A stretch of 50,440 nt of DNA, from positions 1 to 50,440 of the IMG/VR virus record IMGVR_UViG_3300010354_000130. One strand, given 5' to 3'. Positions 8,433 to 17,199 of this stretch are shown piece after piece. How positions within the stretch are numbered: the first letter of the stretch is position 1; each line of letters starts with the position of its first letter. Below the pieces are notes generated by a model. The model saw nothing but the letters and a program-made list of their open reading frames with translations, searched no databases and was not told the DNA's origin. The DNA is from a virus. The translations under genes and the position numbers were made by a program.

Positions 8433-10328
8433 TTAGATGATCTCAGTGAAGGTACTGTCTGTTCTCGTTGCAACAAAGTTCAACTGAATGAAGTTGATAG
8501 ACCTGTTTGGCTTGATATAGATGTCTGCCACAAACTGATTGTTATCAATCACGCTTGCCGTATTGTTGGTCTCATCACAGATAACCTTGAAGTCAGTGAT
8601 GCCTCTCTGTGACTGCACATTTCGTAGATAAGGAATGACCAAATTACGGAATTGAGAACGAGTGAATTCATCGTTTACTTCGAACAACGAATATTTAGCG
8701 GCAGCAGAGATTGCCTTTTCAACAGTGATGAACAACCTACGAACATTTATTCTGTCAAAGGCACTTGGCTTCTTGAGAAGAGTCTTGTCTCCATAGAGAA
8801 GAGTTCCTTCTCCGCTGAATGTTGCCACAGGATTGACTCCCGCAACATAGAGAAGATCGCGTGCTGCCTGATCTGGATTAAATGCCAGTTTGATGACATT
8901 CTTGATGTTTCCACGATTGAGACCTGCTGGCGAGTACCATGCCTGAGTATTGAACTCGGTTCTGGCGCAAAGACCAGCGATGTCTGCATTCAAGGGAATG
9001 TAGCGGAAGATGTCATTGTACTTGTCATAGATGTACTTCCAACCACTATCCATCACGACATACGAAGAGTTGATTCCGTATGTGGTGTTTCTGGTGGTGA
9101 TGACATTGCTTGCTGCCTGTGTCTGCGTCTTGTTCAACACATCAGAAAGAAGGGGAGATACAAACAGGACACAGTCCTTGCGATCATTGACAAGATCCGC
9201 AAGCAACTTGACATTGTTTGCATTTGCTCTTCCTGCAATCAGCAAGGAGATATCGACATTGTCGCGGTCAATGAACTTGCTATATCCTCCAGCATAAAGC
9301 ATGGCTGATGGATTTGATGATCCTGTTGCTCCGCTGAAACTATATCTTGAGACCTTGGCATAGTTTACAGATACATCAGGGAATGCAAAAGCAAGATCTC
9401 TAGTAACTGTCTGTCCCCAAAGTTGCTCGACATTTCCTGCCCAGATATATTTAGAGTTGTTGTTTATGACGCTAGTGATATAGTTTGGAACACCATCATT
9501 GTTCTTGGCATCATAAGCCTTTGATACATTCTCAAATACCTCAAGAATCGCTCCCTTGGTTCCTGTGAATGCCCCATCTTCGTCAACAACAACCACATTG
9601 AGTTCGTCGTTTGATCCACCACGGGCAGTTGCCTGAGTGCTAGTATCTGCCGACAACTGAAATAGATCGGCGTATTTGCTACGATAGGTGAGTTGTGCTG
9701 ATGTTGGTATGGTACTGGCAACAAAGTTCTTTGTCGTAACCACCGCACCAGATGCAGAGTCAACCAAGAAAGTTTGTGAAAAGTTACTGGTTGAATAAGT
9801 CAGTTTGTCATTTTCTTCAAATGTTCCACCAACGCTTGTCGTGAGTGTAATAGTATTCGTGGCAACTGCGGTTGCAGCAGCGGTTGTCACAGTAGTCTCA
9901 CCGTTTCCATCTATGAGAACTACCTTTAGGGAGTTTCCTAAAACTCCTGGATATCTTGCATAGAACGATGCTGTGGCACCAGAACTTGCGGCAAATATGT
10001 CCTCATTCTTGAAAATTGCTCCAGTGAAGCCCGAAGAATTTGCATTGCTTTCCTCAGTTCCGACAACACGGACAACCTTGAGGTTGCGGCTATACTGAAG
10101 GAAGTTTGCTGCACAATGAAAGTCGATTCCATCCTCAGTCCTTGCTGGCTGACCGAAGACAGTCTTCAGTTCATCCTCAGAGGTTACTGTGGTGATCTTT
10201 TCCGCTGGTCCCCATTGAAAGACCCCTGCGAATGCTCCGATTGCTGTTGCGACATTAGGAACCGTCGTTGTGAGGTCTATTTCCGAATAGTTCACACCGG
10301 GGCTAAGTTGTACTGGTAGTCTGCTCAT
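8433..10328 (-). CDS. gp18: Tail sheath protein gp18, second paralogue
   Basis: 631 aa, close to T4 gp18 in length. It opens with QLSPGVNYSEIDLTTTV and GVFQWGPAEKITTVTSEDELKTVFG and ends with the same conserved C-terminal block as the neighbouring 908-aa gene (KPSAFDRINVRRLFITVEK, AAKYSLFEVNDEFTRSQFRNLV, NNQFVADIYIKP). It therefore encodes a complete sheath-type subunit, not a fragment. Whether both are incorporated in one sheath (for instance at different discs) or one is used differently is not visible. The preceding 52 bp to gp17 contain no gene; CGGGAGAAC supplies the ribosome-binding site. Confidence 0.92.
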   Translation of the reverse strand: MSRLPVQLSPGVNYSEIDLTTTVPNVATAIGAFAGVFQWGPAEKITTVTSEDELKTVFGQPARTEDGIDFHCAANFLQYSRNLKVVRVVGTEESNANSSGFTGAIFKNEDIFAASSGATASFYARYPGVLGNSLKVVLIDGNGETTVTTAAATAVATNTITLTTSVGGTFEENDKLTYSTSNFSQTFLVDSASGAVVTTKNFVASTIPTSAQLTYRSKYADLFQLSADTSTQATARGGSNDELNVVVVDEDGAFTGTKGAILEVFENVSKAYDAKNNDGVPNYITSVINNNSKYIWAGNVEQLWGQTVTRDLAFAFPDVSVNYAKVSRYSFSGATGSSNPSAMLYAGGYSKFIDRDNVDISLLIAGRANANNVKLLADLVNDRKDCVLFVSPLLSDVLNKTQTQAASNVITTRNTTYGINSSYVVMDSGWKYIYDKYNDIFRYIPLNADIAGLCARTEFNTQAWYSPAGLNRGNIKNVIKLAFNPDQAARDLLYVAGVNPVATFSGEGTLLYGDKTLLKKPSAFDRINVRRLFITVEKAISAAAKYSLFEVNDEFTRSQFRNLVIPYLRNVQSQRGITDFKVICDETNNTASVIDNNQFVADIYIKPNRSINFIQLNFVATRTDSTFTEII

Positions 10329-10380
10329 TTATTGTTCTCCCGATGAATCTATGAGATATGTAGGATTTTTGGTATTTGGG

Positions 10381-12039
10381 TCAGTACCAAGGATTCATGT
10401 CTTTTTCCCTTTGCTTGAACCAAAGGGTTCCATCGGGAGCCTGTTCCCACGGCTGCGGATCATCTATCCCATCGTCTAGGAATCCAAACGGGGTCATCTC
10501 TTCCTCGACTTGCTTGATCTTGTCCTGATAGATGTCCTTACGGATATCTAGATTAGAGAGATCCTTGAAGTAGGGTTGACTGGACAGCCACCCGAATATC
10601 ACCAAGGTCATCACAAGATCATCATGATATCCCACCTCTGCCTCATAGGAGTTCTTCTTGGCGACGAAGGCAAACATCTCCTTGATCACATCGAAGTCCT
10701 GTATGATGATCTTCTCGCCCTCCACCAGTGACTTGAGGATGGAGCAACCCGTCCTCTTGACCACCTCGCTCATGCGGACTCCGAACTGACTGACTCCACC
10801 ACCGAACCCGCCGTCGAGAACCTGCCCCTTCCTGCCACGGAGGGTGGCAGACAACAGGTTCTCATATTCAAGTTCGCTGTGAATGATCTCAGCGACCTGC
10901 CCGCCCATGTCATTGATCTCAATCAGGATGTAGGCATTGTTGTATTGCTTTGCAGCGGCATGGATGGCATTGGGAAACACCATCGGGGACATCGTGTTGT
11001 TCTTGAAGGTGGCGACCAACCTGTAAGGAGTCGTGGTAATGTCCATGACCGTGAATGCTGAATAGTCAATGTTCTGCCCTCGCGAGACATCCACGCAGAT
11101 CACATAGGTGTGCTTCTCCTCTGGCTTGGCATAGACCTTGAATCCCTCTCCGTTCTTATAGATCGGATCCACATATGCCAGAGTCTTCAACTTGGAAGGA
11201 GCGATCAGGGTATGAATGGATCCGACGAAGTCGCATTCAAACTCGGTGCGGAACTGCTCCTCCGAGGTGTTTGCAATCGTCTCTTCCTTCCACTTCTCGT
11301 CTCGACCAGGCACATCCGACCAATGGACATCGATTGGAATGTATGAGTTTCTCTGATTGGTGGCATCCGTCCACAACTTATAGTAGAGGTTCATTCCGTG
11401 TGGAGTCGAGACGATGAACACCTTTGTCTCCTGACCCGACGAGATGGTGGGATAGACTGAGGAGAAGAACTCCTCTGCCACATTCTGAGGAACATAGGCA
11501 AACTCGTCAAGGAAGATCATGTTGAAAGATCCACCACGGACGGCAGATGATGATGTGGCGGATGCAAGAACCCTTGAACCATTCTCAAGTTGAATCGATC
11601 CCTTGTTCCACTCAAGGACTCCCTGCTGCAACCACTTGGGAAGATACTCGTATGCCAACTTGAGGCGAGACAATAGTTCCCTAGCCGTGCTGAGTTTGTT
11701 GGCTAGGATGGCTACATTCACGCTCTGATTGAATAGGATGTAATGCAGCATGTATGCCGTGACCGTGGTGGACTTGCCGCTCTGACGGGGCAACTTGGCG
11801 ATCACAAATCGATTCGTATGAATCGTCCTGACCATCTCCTCTTGAAAGTCATAAAGTTCAAAAGGAACCAAGCCTTTGTCGAGGGAGACGATCTTGACAT
11901 ACTTCTGAATGAAATAGATCGGATCACGGGAACACTTGGCATATTCCTCAAGTTGCTCCTTCGTCCAATCGATCTTGACATCCGTTGCCTTTAGGTTTGG
12001 GTTGCCAAGGTAGTTCTTGCTGTTCTTGGTATCAGCCAT
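10381..12039 (-). CDS. gp17: Terminase large subunit gp17 (packaging ATPase-nuclease)
   Basis: 552 aa (T4 gp17 is 610 aa). N-terminal ATPase: Walker A AKLPRQSGKST at about 81-91 with Lys89, Walker B MIFLDEF with Asp178/Glu179, and a STPHG coupling motif at 211-215. C-terminal RNase-H-like nuclease: Asp317 in ICVDVSRG, Glu374 in ILIEIND, and Asp473/Asp474 in YHDDLVMTL, corresponding to the metal ligands of T4 gp17. It cuts concatemers and drives DNA through the portal. The start overlaps the end of gp16 by 8 bp (ATGGCTGA), implying coupled translation of both terminase subunits. Confidence 0.96.
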   Translation of the reverse strand: MADTKNSKNYLGNPNLKATDVKIDWTKEQLEEYAKCSRDPIYFIQKYVKIVSLDKGLVPFELYDFQEEMVRTIHTNRFVIAKLPRQSGKSTTVTAYMLHYILFNQSVNVAILANKLSTARELLSRLKLAYEYLPKWLQQGVLEWNKGSIQLENGSRVLASATSSSAVRGGSFNMIFLDEFAYVPQNVAEEFFSSVYPTISSGQETKVFIVSTPHGMNLYYKLWTDATNQRNSYIPIDVHWSDVPGRDEKWKEETIANTSEEQFRTEFECDFVGSIHTLIAPSKLKTLAYVDPIYKNGEGFKVYAKPEEKHTYVICVDVSRGQNIDYSAFTVMDITTTPYRLVATFKNNTMSPMVFPNAIHAAAKQYNNAYILIEINDMGGQVAEIIHSELEYENLLSATLRGRKGQVLDGGFGGGVSQFGVRMSEVVKRTGCSILKSLVEGEKIIIQDFDVIKEMFAFVAKKNSYEAEVGYHDDLVMTLVIFGWLSSQPYFKDLSNLDIRKDIYQDKIKQVEEEMTPFGFLDDGIDDPQPWEQAPDGTLWFKQREKDMNPWY

Positions 12040-12511
12040 TGTCTATGATCTTCTTTGAAGTATCGATGATCGTATCGGTTTCCTGCAATGCCTTGGCGAA
12101 ACTTCTCTTGGGATTGATAAGTTCCTGCAACTCCTTGGTCGAGCCAAGGAAGATGGCATTGGTCGTGTTGTTCGTGGTCTTGGTCTCGTACTTGTCTTCC
12201 TTGATGGTCTTCATGCGCTGATGGAGTTCAACGAGATCCTTGTTGGTCTCGGCAACTGCCTTGATCATCTGAGCGACCACTTCATAGGCTCGGGGAGAGT
12301 CTCCCTCGCTTGCCACCTTGAGTACGCCATCGATGGCAAGAAACCCAAGGTTGACAAGTTCCTTGAGATTCTCCCGTGCCTTCTGAAAGTCCTTGTCAAC
12401 CTCCTCCATCTCGACTTTCACCTCGACGGCATTCGGTGGTCTGACAACAAGAGGCTTCGACTCTGGTTCGATGTTTAGGATTTCCGATAGGTTCTGATCC
12501 ATTCTGCTCAT
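12032..12511 (-). CDS. gp16: Terminase small subunit gp16
   Basis: 159 aa (T4 gp16 is 164 aa), all-helical, immediately upstream of and overlapping gp17. The central region (DKDFQKARENLKELVNLG ... EVVAQMIKAVAETNKDLVELHQRMKTIKE) contains the two long antiparallel helices that form the central coiled-coil of gp16 rings, followed by a Thr/Asn-rich linker TTNNTTNAIFLGSTKELQELIN typical of the family. It regulates gp17 ATPase and initiates packaging. Confidence 0.88.
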   Translation of the reverse strand: MSRMDQNLSEILNIEPESKPLVVRPPNAVEVKVEMEEVDKDFQKARENLKELVNLGFLAIDGVLKVASEGDSPRAYEVVAQMIKAVAETNKDLVELHQRMKTIKEDKYETKTTNNTTNAIFLGSTKELQELINPKRSFAKALQETDTIIDTSKKIIDNG

Positions 12512-12526
12512 TTCACATCTCCATGA

Positions 12527-12679
12527 TTAGTTAGCAGTTATTCCAATCAGAATACTACTAAGCAAATAATCTGACAGAGTCTTACCCGTAGGATAAGTCA
12601 TTCCAGCAGTATATGTTACTTGCACATAAGTCTTATAGTTGATCAAAAATCCACCAAGAGATACATCTTGAGCGGTCAT
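12527..12679 (-). CDS. Small unknown protein (50 aa), coupled to gp15
   Basis: A short frame reading MTAQDVSLGGFLINYKTYVQ and ending SSILIGITAN. Its ATG overlaps the gp15 stop as ATGA (12676-12679), and its stop lies 15 bp before the gp16 start, so it exactly fills the gp15-gp16 gap. Perfect fit and coupling suggest it is expressed. No motif is recognisable; the TYTAGMTYPTGKTLSDYLLSS part could be a small beta/alpha unit. Function unknown. Confidence 0.55.
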   Translation of the reverse strand: MTAQDVSLGGFLINYKTYVQVTYTAGMTYPTGKTLSDYLLSSILIGITAN

Positions 12680-13335
12680 GAGAAACCATCCAAATCAAAG
12701 AAGTTGACAGAGACTTGCTTGATCACCTTGCTACTCTTAATGGGACCGAATATGTAAGACTTGGCATCAAATGCCAGCGTGTGTGTTACGGATCTTCTTG
12801 TGTCTAGATCCCCCTCATAGTCTTCCACAGTCGATACAGATGATAGAACAATAGGTACATCCACCTTGCGATCAATCTCGCTGAAGTTCATGGTGATGGT
12901 GAAATCGGGGGTGAAATATGGAAGTATCTGCTCAAGTATCTGATAGCCATCATCTATGTTCCTAGTCATGACATTGAGGTTAAAGGACACATTGTATGGA
13001 ACCTCGCTATACGAATAGGATGCGGTGTTTCCCGATTCAGTCCTTGCTGCAAAAGACTTGTTGAGGCTATTTACCTTCCTGCTAGGATCATACTGCATTC
13101 CCGAAATCTCAAACCCGATCCTCGGCAGGATGTTCTCGACTGCATCTCTTGACTCAACTGAAAGTTCCTCTATCTTGCGGAAGAACTTTTCCTTCGGTCC
13201 ATAGGAGATGGGAACCTTTATCTTCTTAAGTTCGGTTCCATTTGCATTCTTGCGCGAGATGTATATCTCATCGAACAGAGATCCGAATGCAACGACGAGT
13301 TTCCTCATGCTTCCATGGTAGAAGTAGTCGAACAT
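12676..13335 (-). CDS. gp15: Tail sheath stabiliser / tail completion protein gp15
   Basis: 219 aa, somewhat shorter than T4 gp15 (272 aa). It begins MFDYFYHGSMRKLVVAFGSLFDEIYI, equivalent to the MFGYFYNSSFRR start of T4 gp15, and retains IKVPISYGPKEKFFRKI, VENILPRIGFEISGMQYDPSRKVN and YQILEQILPYFTPDFTITMNF. Missing length is at the C-terminus, which is extended and Pro-rich in T4. gp15 caps the tube and sheath and joins the tail to the neck. Its start overlaps the gp14 stop as TGATG. Confidence 0.92.
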   Translation of the reverse strand: MFDYFYHGSMRKLVVAFGSLFDEIYISRKNANGTELKKIKVPISYGPKEKFFRKIEELSVESRDAVENILPRIGFEISGMQYDPSRKVNSLNKSFAARTESGNTASYSYSEVPYNVSFNLNVMTRNIDDGYQILEQILPYFTPDFTITMNFSEIDRKVDVPIVLSSVSTVEDYEGDLDTRRSVTHTLAFDAKSYIFGPIKSSKVIKQVSVNFFDLDGFS

Positions 13336-14180
13336 CAGTAGTTGCCCTCCGAGAACGGATCCTTGTCGGTGAAGTCTATGATGTCATTGACTGCTCTCTC
13401 AAGTTCCATTGCACCGCCGTTCTCATTCAACGAATCCACATAGTTCTTCTCAGTAATGTTCGTGCTAGAGTATGCTGCCGTCATTCCAGACACTGATCCC
13501 TTGAGTAGCAGAGAGGAGTTTGGAGTTCCCGACTCGCTTCTTATGTCAAGCAGGTTTCCATTTTGATTCAGAATCACGCCGCTATATGTGCTGCTTGCAA
13601 GGTCAGCCCCCTGATAGATCGTCTCGCCTTCATAGAATGCCTTTGCAGCATCCAACTGAAACTGACGAACAGGAGTAAGAAGATCCCCTTCGATGATATC
13701 GACTTCCTTGATCTTGGTGTCGAGATCCTCACCGCTGTAGCGGAATAGTTCACAAGACAGTTCATATGCAAAGAAAGAGTTCCTTGTCTGCACATACTTG
13801 ATCTCGTAGAGACCGTTGTACTCGGGGAAGTAGATTATGTCTCCCTCATTGGGAGCAGTATCGGTTCCGTACTTGGAAGCCTCTTCGGTGAACCTCTTCT
13901 TGGATACCATGAGAGTAAGGGTATCCTGTAGGCTGATTCCAAACTTGTCTATGATCTTGTTCTGATGCTCAAAGAACTCGTAGTTGCCGACGAACATCTC
14001 TATCTGAAAACTCTTGTCAAACTTGGAGACAGGATCTTCTCCAAACAGAGAATCAAGGTTCTGAAACTTCCTAAAGATGTAATGAACATCGAAGCCGAAT
14101 ATCTGTATCTGCTCTCTTACGAGTTGCTGAAACAGATCCGACTCTCGCGATGATACCTTGAAATAAGGATTTCGTGCCAT
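13335..14180 (-). CDS. gp14: Neck protein gp14
   Basis: 281 aa (T4 gp14 is 256 aa). Family hallmarks are ESDLFQQLVREQIQIFGFDVHYI near the start, then FEHQNKIIDKFGISLQDTLTLMVSKKRF and the EGDIIYFPEYNGLYEIKYVQ strand pair, and FRYSGEDLDTKI. gp14 with gp13 seals the packaged head and forms the tail attachment site. The junctions to gp13 (upstream) and gp15 (downstream) are both TGATG one-base overlaps, so the three neck/tail-completion proteins are probably made in coupled amounts. Confidence 0.92.
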   Translation of the reverse strand: MARNPYFKVSSRESDLFQQLVREQIQIFGFDVHYIFRKFQNLDSLFGEDPVSKFDKSFQIEMFVGNYEFFEHQNKIIDKFGISLQDTLTLMVSKKRFTEEASKYGTDTAPNEGDIIYFPEYNGLYEIKYVQTRNSFFAYELSCELFRYSGEDLDTKIKEVDIIEGDLLTPVRQFQLDAAKAFYEGETIYQGADLASSTYSGVILNQNGNLLDIRSESGTPNSSLLLKGSVSGMTAAYSSTNITEKNYVDSLNENGGAMELERAVNDIIDFTDKDPFSEGNY

Positions 14181-14950
14181 CAGCCCACCATGAAGTCCAC
14201 TGGAAGTTCAAACTTACTCTGAACAGTTGATTCGATCTCTGTGAGTTCCGTTGTTGCGTCTGTATACATTGTTGCTGCATCGAACTTCATTCCACCAGGA
14301 AGTGCTATGTTTGAGAACTTGCTTAGGTTAGCCGCCCATTGTCTCTTTATCAATGCAGTGACATATCTCTTTAATAGTATGTCGTTGTAAATCTCAGGGT
14401 ATGTCTCTGGACTTAGTGAGACATAAGCCTGTACCATCATCTTGTCACCAACCTTGAATGTCTGTGACCAATCTGCATGAATCCTTAGTTTGTTTGTGAC
14501 TCGGCTGAAAGATGTCTGCTTCTCTGGGCTTAGGAACTGCTGTAGAAGAGACAGATACTGCTTGGTCGTGTCATAGTAACTAAGATTCGATGTTCCCGTG
14601 AGGAATCCATTAAAGTAATCATTCAACATCAACTGATACTGAACGCTGAACATCCCGCTTTGAACAGCCTGATCGATGATGAATATCTTTTCAACGCTGA
14701 CGATTTCACTGCCCGTTGATCCAGTGGGTATGTTGTTCGTGTCTATGTACTTGTTATCGATGTCGGTTTGAGTAAGAACATAGGGAAGATAGAGCATTTC
14801 AACGCCATCAAAATGATACTGAGAGAAGAACTGCAAGGCATCGTCTATGCGATCCTCAACCTGAGCATCATCGACATTGATCTCAATGACAGGGAATCCT
14901 AGCCTGCGGAGGGCATAGTCCTTGAGTTGTTCCCTTGACGAGATGATCAT
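14180..14950 (-). CDS. gp13: Neck protein gp13 (head completion)
   Basis: 256 aa (T4 gp13 is 309 aa). Recognisable parts are REQLKDYALRRLGFPVIEINVDDAQVEDRIDDALQFFSQYHFDGVEMLYLPY at the N-terminus, and SRVTNKLRIHADWSQTFKVGDKMMVQAYVSLSPETYPEIYNDILLKRYVTALIKRQWAANLSKF in the C-terminal half. It binds the portal after packaging. Its ATG overlaps the stop of the small upstream gene as ATGA. Confidence 0.92.
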   Translation of the reverse strand: MIISSREQLKDYALRRLGFPVIEINVDDAQVEDRIDDALQFFSQYHFDGVEMLYLPYVLTQTDIDNKYIDTNNIPTGSTGSEIVSVEKIFIIDQAVQSGMFSVQYQLMLNDYFNGFLTGTSNLSYYDTTKQYLSLLQQFLSPEKQTSFSRVTNKLRIHADWSQTFKVGDKMMVQAYVSLSPETYPEIYNDILLKRYVTALIKRQWAANLSKFSNIALPGGMKFDAATMYTDATTELTEIESTVQSKFELPVDFMVG

Positions 14951-15234
14951 TGGCGTGTTCCTTTTTGTAAGTTCTTAAAATACTTATCATCTGTCTCACG
15001 CTGACTTCTGCATATCCTCAACTCTGCAAGGTGCTTTTCTATAGTTTCTGCAAAGTGATACGGCATCTCACAACCAACCTGATTCAAACCATCAGAGACA
15101 TAATGTTTCTTTTCATCATAATGATGAATTGAATGCATCCTCTTATCATACTGAGGAAGCACATTCATCAAATCGGAGATGTGAAACGCCTCTCCGTTTA
15201 TGTTCAAATAGTCACCAGAACGATGTAAAATCAT
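14947..15234 (-). CDS. Unknown small protein (95 aa) upstream of gp13
   Basis: Reads MILHRSGDYLNINGEAFHISDLMNVLPQYDKRM and is unusually rich in His (8) and charged residues; the C-terminal third (HFAETIEKHLAELRICRSQRETDDKYFKNLQ) should be helical. It sits between the LamG-like fibre protein and gp13, with an ATGA overlap into gp13, where T4 has wac (fibritin), but it shows no coiled-coil whisker pattern or foldon and is not a wac homologue by eye. No function proposed. Confidence 0.7.
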   Translation of the reverse strand: MILHRSGDYLNINGEAFHISDLMNVLPQYDKRMHSIHHYDEKKHYVSDGLNQVGCEMPYHFAETIEKHLAELRICRSQRETDDKYFKNLQKGTRQ

Positions 15235-15237
15235 AGA

Positions 15238-17187
15238 TTAAATAAAATCAAACTCCTCTGGAGGAATGATGACTGCAAACTCAGAGCCAGAGGGTTTGTT
15301 GTTTTTTGCATACTTTACTTCATTTTTGGTTGATGCACTATTGATTGCTGAGATCGTTGTGTTCAAAGCAGTCATCAGGCTATTTTGATAATCTAGTATA
15401 TCCAATCTTAGATTGATCATGTCTGTTGAAGTTAGATTTCGCATGATCCCTCTACCATCAACAAATGAATAACTAGCACTGACTATTCCCTGACTTGCAA
15501 GATAACCGTTCTCCATGATATATCTCATGGTTTCCGTATCAAGGGGATCTATGTACAGTGAATTGTGTGCAAGACCCACTCCATAGCAATTTCCACATCC
15601 ACCCGATCCTCCAGTGCCAAACAAACGAATGAATGGATTTGTTCCATACTGAGTTTGAAAGACACTGCCCTTTGAACCTTTGTCTTGATAGGCTCCCTCT
15701 ATCATCGCCAGCAAGGACAGATTGGTATCGTATACAGTATCATTTCTATAGTTTACTCTAAACACATTCAAACTTAGATTGTTGTCTATGACATCAATAA
15801 GAGGATGAACATAGTCTGTGCCATGGGTAAGTGAATTTCCTGATGCAGGAACAAATGGAAGTATGATATGCCCATACGAGAGGGTGTACCCAGTAGGATC
15901 TGAATATCCTGTCACTCCAGTAAAACCAATCGTATGCCTAACAATATTCCTAACTCCAATTTCGGCGCGATCAGAAAGTATCGGTCCTGTCAGACCAAAG
16001 GTTAGATTAGATACACGGGTTACTGTTCCAGATATGAAGTCTTTGCTTTCTGCGTAGAAATCAGATGAGTCGGGAACTCCATTGAAATTCAACATGAAAG
16101 CAGTCTGAGAGTTACGAGTAAATCCAGAAAATTGAGGGATTGATAGAGTTCCACTTCCATATGGAAGGAATCCATAAGTAGTGAAGATTCCTCCCGTACT
16201 TGAGGATTCAAGAACTCTAAGCGAGTCAATATATCCAGAGAATGCTTCGTTTCCTGCGCTATCGCATCCTATTCTTATTCCATCCCCATATCTAAACTCT
16301 GGAAGACCTGTAAGAGTAACTCCTTCAGTAAAGACATTTCTTCCATTGAAGTAACCAGATATTAGATATCCAGTACCTGATGGAACATTCCTAATCACGG
16401 CAACTGCTGCATGATGCCACATGTTTAGTGTCATTCCAGCAGTATTCACTATATTTCTAGAGTAGTTGTATCCTCCTGCGCTTGCTCCGGTTGTTCCGTA
16501 GGATTGCCATGCAAACTGAAGGAATCCAGCCGAACTGTCATAGCCAATCTTCCAATTTGCCGATGCTCCAGCAGCACCCTTCTGCATGATGGTGAAATTT
16601 GAACTTGCTGATGTGGGGTAGAAGAAAAACTCCATTGCATAGGAAACCGTAGCATTTGCTCCGAGTGTATTGTGTGGAGCAGTATATCCAGCATAGTTGT
16701 TCTTGCTTATGTTTGTCACTAGCAGACCACCACCAGTGTATCCAAGAACACTCTTCGTGAACTTACCTGATGCGCTTCCAATCCTTACTTGTGCAGTAGA
16801 GTGAATTGGTCTTGTACTCGCATCGGTTGCATTATTGAATGCCGTTACTTTGGTGACATCCTGATAGACTCTATCGCCTTGGTTGAACTGCAAATTCTGA
16901 TTATTTACAACAAGAACAACTTCAGTTCTTGGATCATATTGAGTTGATCGTTGATCCCCTCCAGAGATTATAAAATTAACTCCGTCTATACTGGATATGA
17001 CTTCATCATCTGATCCTGCAATCCTATCGGTAAGAGCAGTAGATATGATCGTCTCATCAATGAAGGCAAAAGCCTTCGGGTTTTGAAGAACTATATCCTT
17101 CACCGCATAATTTGTTGACGGATATGACTCCTTGGATATGGAGGTGATCTTTCCTGTTGAATCAAATGTGCATATTCTGTATGCCAT
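15238..17187 (-). CDS. LamG/concanavalin-like fibre or adhesin protein
   Basis: 649 aa. Residues about 135-330 form a laminin-G/concanavalin A-like jelly roll: YAMEFFFYP, NWKIGYDSSAGFLQFAW, LNMWHHAAVAV (the W-H-H-A-A strand usual in such domains), GYLISGYFNGRNVF and FSGYIDSLRVLESS. The N-terminal 130 residues look like a separate attachment domain; the C-terminus has a helical segment (DMINLRLDILDYQNSLMTALNTTISAINS) that could trimerise or pack on the tail. Such domains usually bind carbohydrate, so a surface-recognition role on the virion is inferred. It begins a block of five fibre-type genes. It starts with a clear ATG; the gap to the next gene is 12 bp. Confidence 0.75.
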   Translation of the reverse strand: MAYRICTFDSTGKITSISKESYPSTNYAVKDIVLQNPKAFAFIDETIISTALTDRIAGSDDEVISSIDGVNFIISGGDQRSTQYDPRTEVVLVVNNQNLQFNQGDRVYQDVTKVTAFNNATDASTRPIHSTAQVRIGSASGKFTKSVLGYTGGGLLVTNISKNNYAGYTAPHNTLGANATVSYAMEFFFYPTSASSNFTIMQKGAAGASANWKIGYDSSAGFLQFAWQSYGTTGASAGGYNYSRNIVNTAGMTLNMWHHAAVAVIRNVPSGTGYLISGYFNGRNVFTEGVTLTGLPEFRYGDGIRIGCDSAGNEAFSGYIDSLRVLESSSTGGIFTTYGFLPYGSGTLSIPQFSGFTRNSQTAFMLNFNGVPDSSDFYAESKDFISGTVTRVSNLTFGLTGPILSDRAEIGVRNIVRHTIGFTGVTGYSDPTGYTLSYGHIILPFVPASGNSLTHGTDYVHPLIDVIDNNLSLNVFRVNYRNDTVYDTNLSLLAMIEGAYQDKGSKGSVFQTQYGTNPFIRLFGTGGSGGCGNCYGVGLAHNSLYIDPLDTETMRYIMENGYLASQGIVSASYSFVDGRGIMRNLTSTDMINLRLDILDYQNSLMTALNTTISAINSASTKNEVKYAKNNKPSGSEFAVIIPPEEFDFI

Positions 17188-17199
17188 GTGTCTATCCTA

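Noticed and set aside
8652-9308. 218-codon plus-strand frame inside the second sheath gene
   Set aside because: Antisense to strongly conserved sheath sequence and starts in no plausible translation context.
14947-15234. 95-aa gene as wac (fibritin) from its position beside gp13
   Set aside because: No extended coiled coil or foldon; much shorter than wac.
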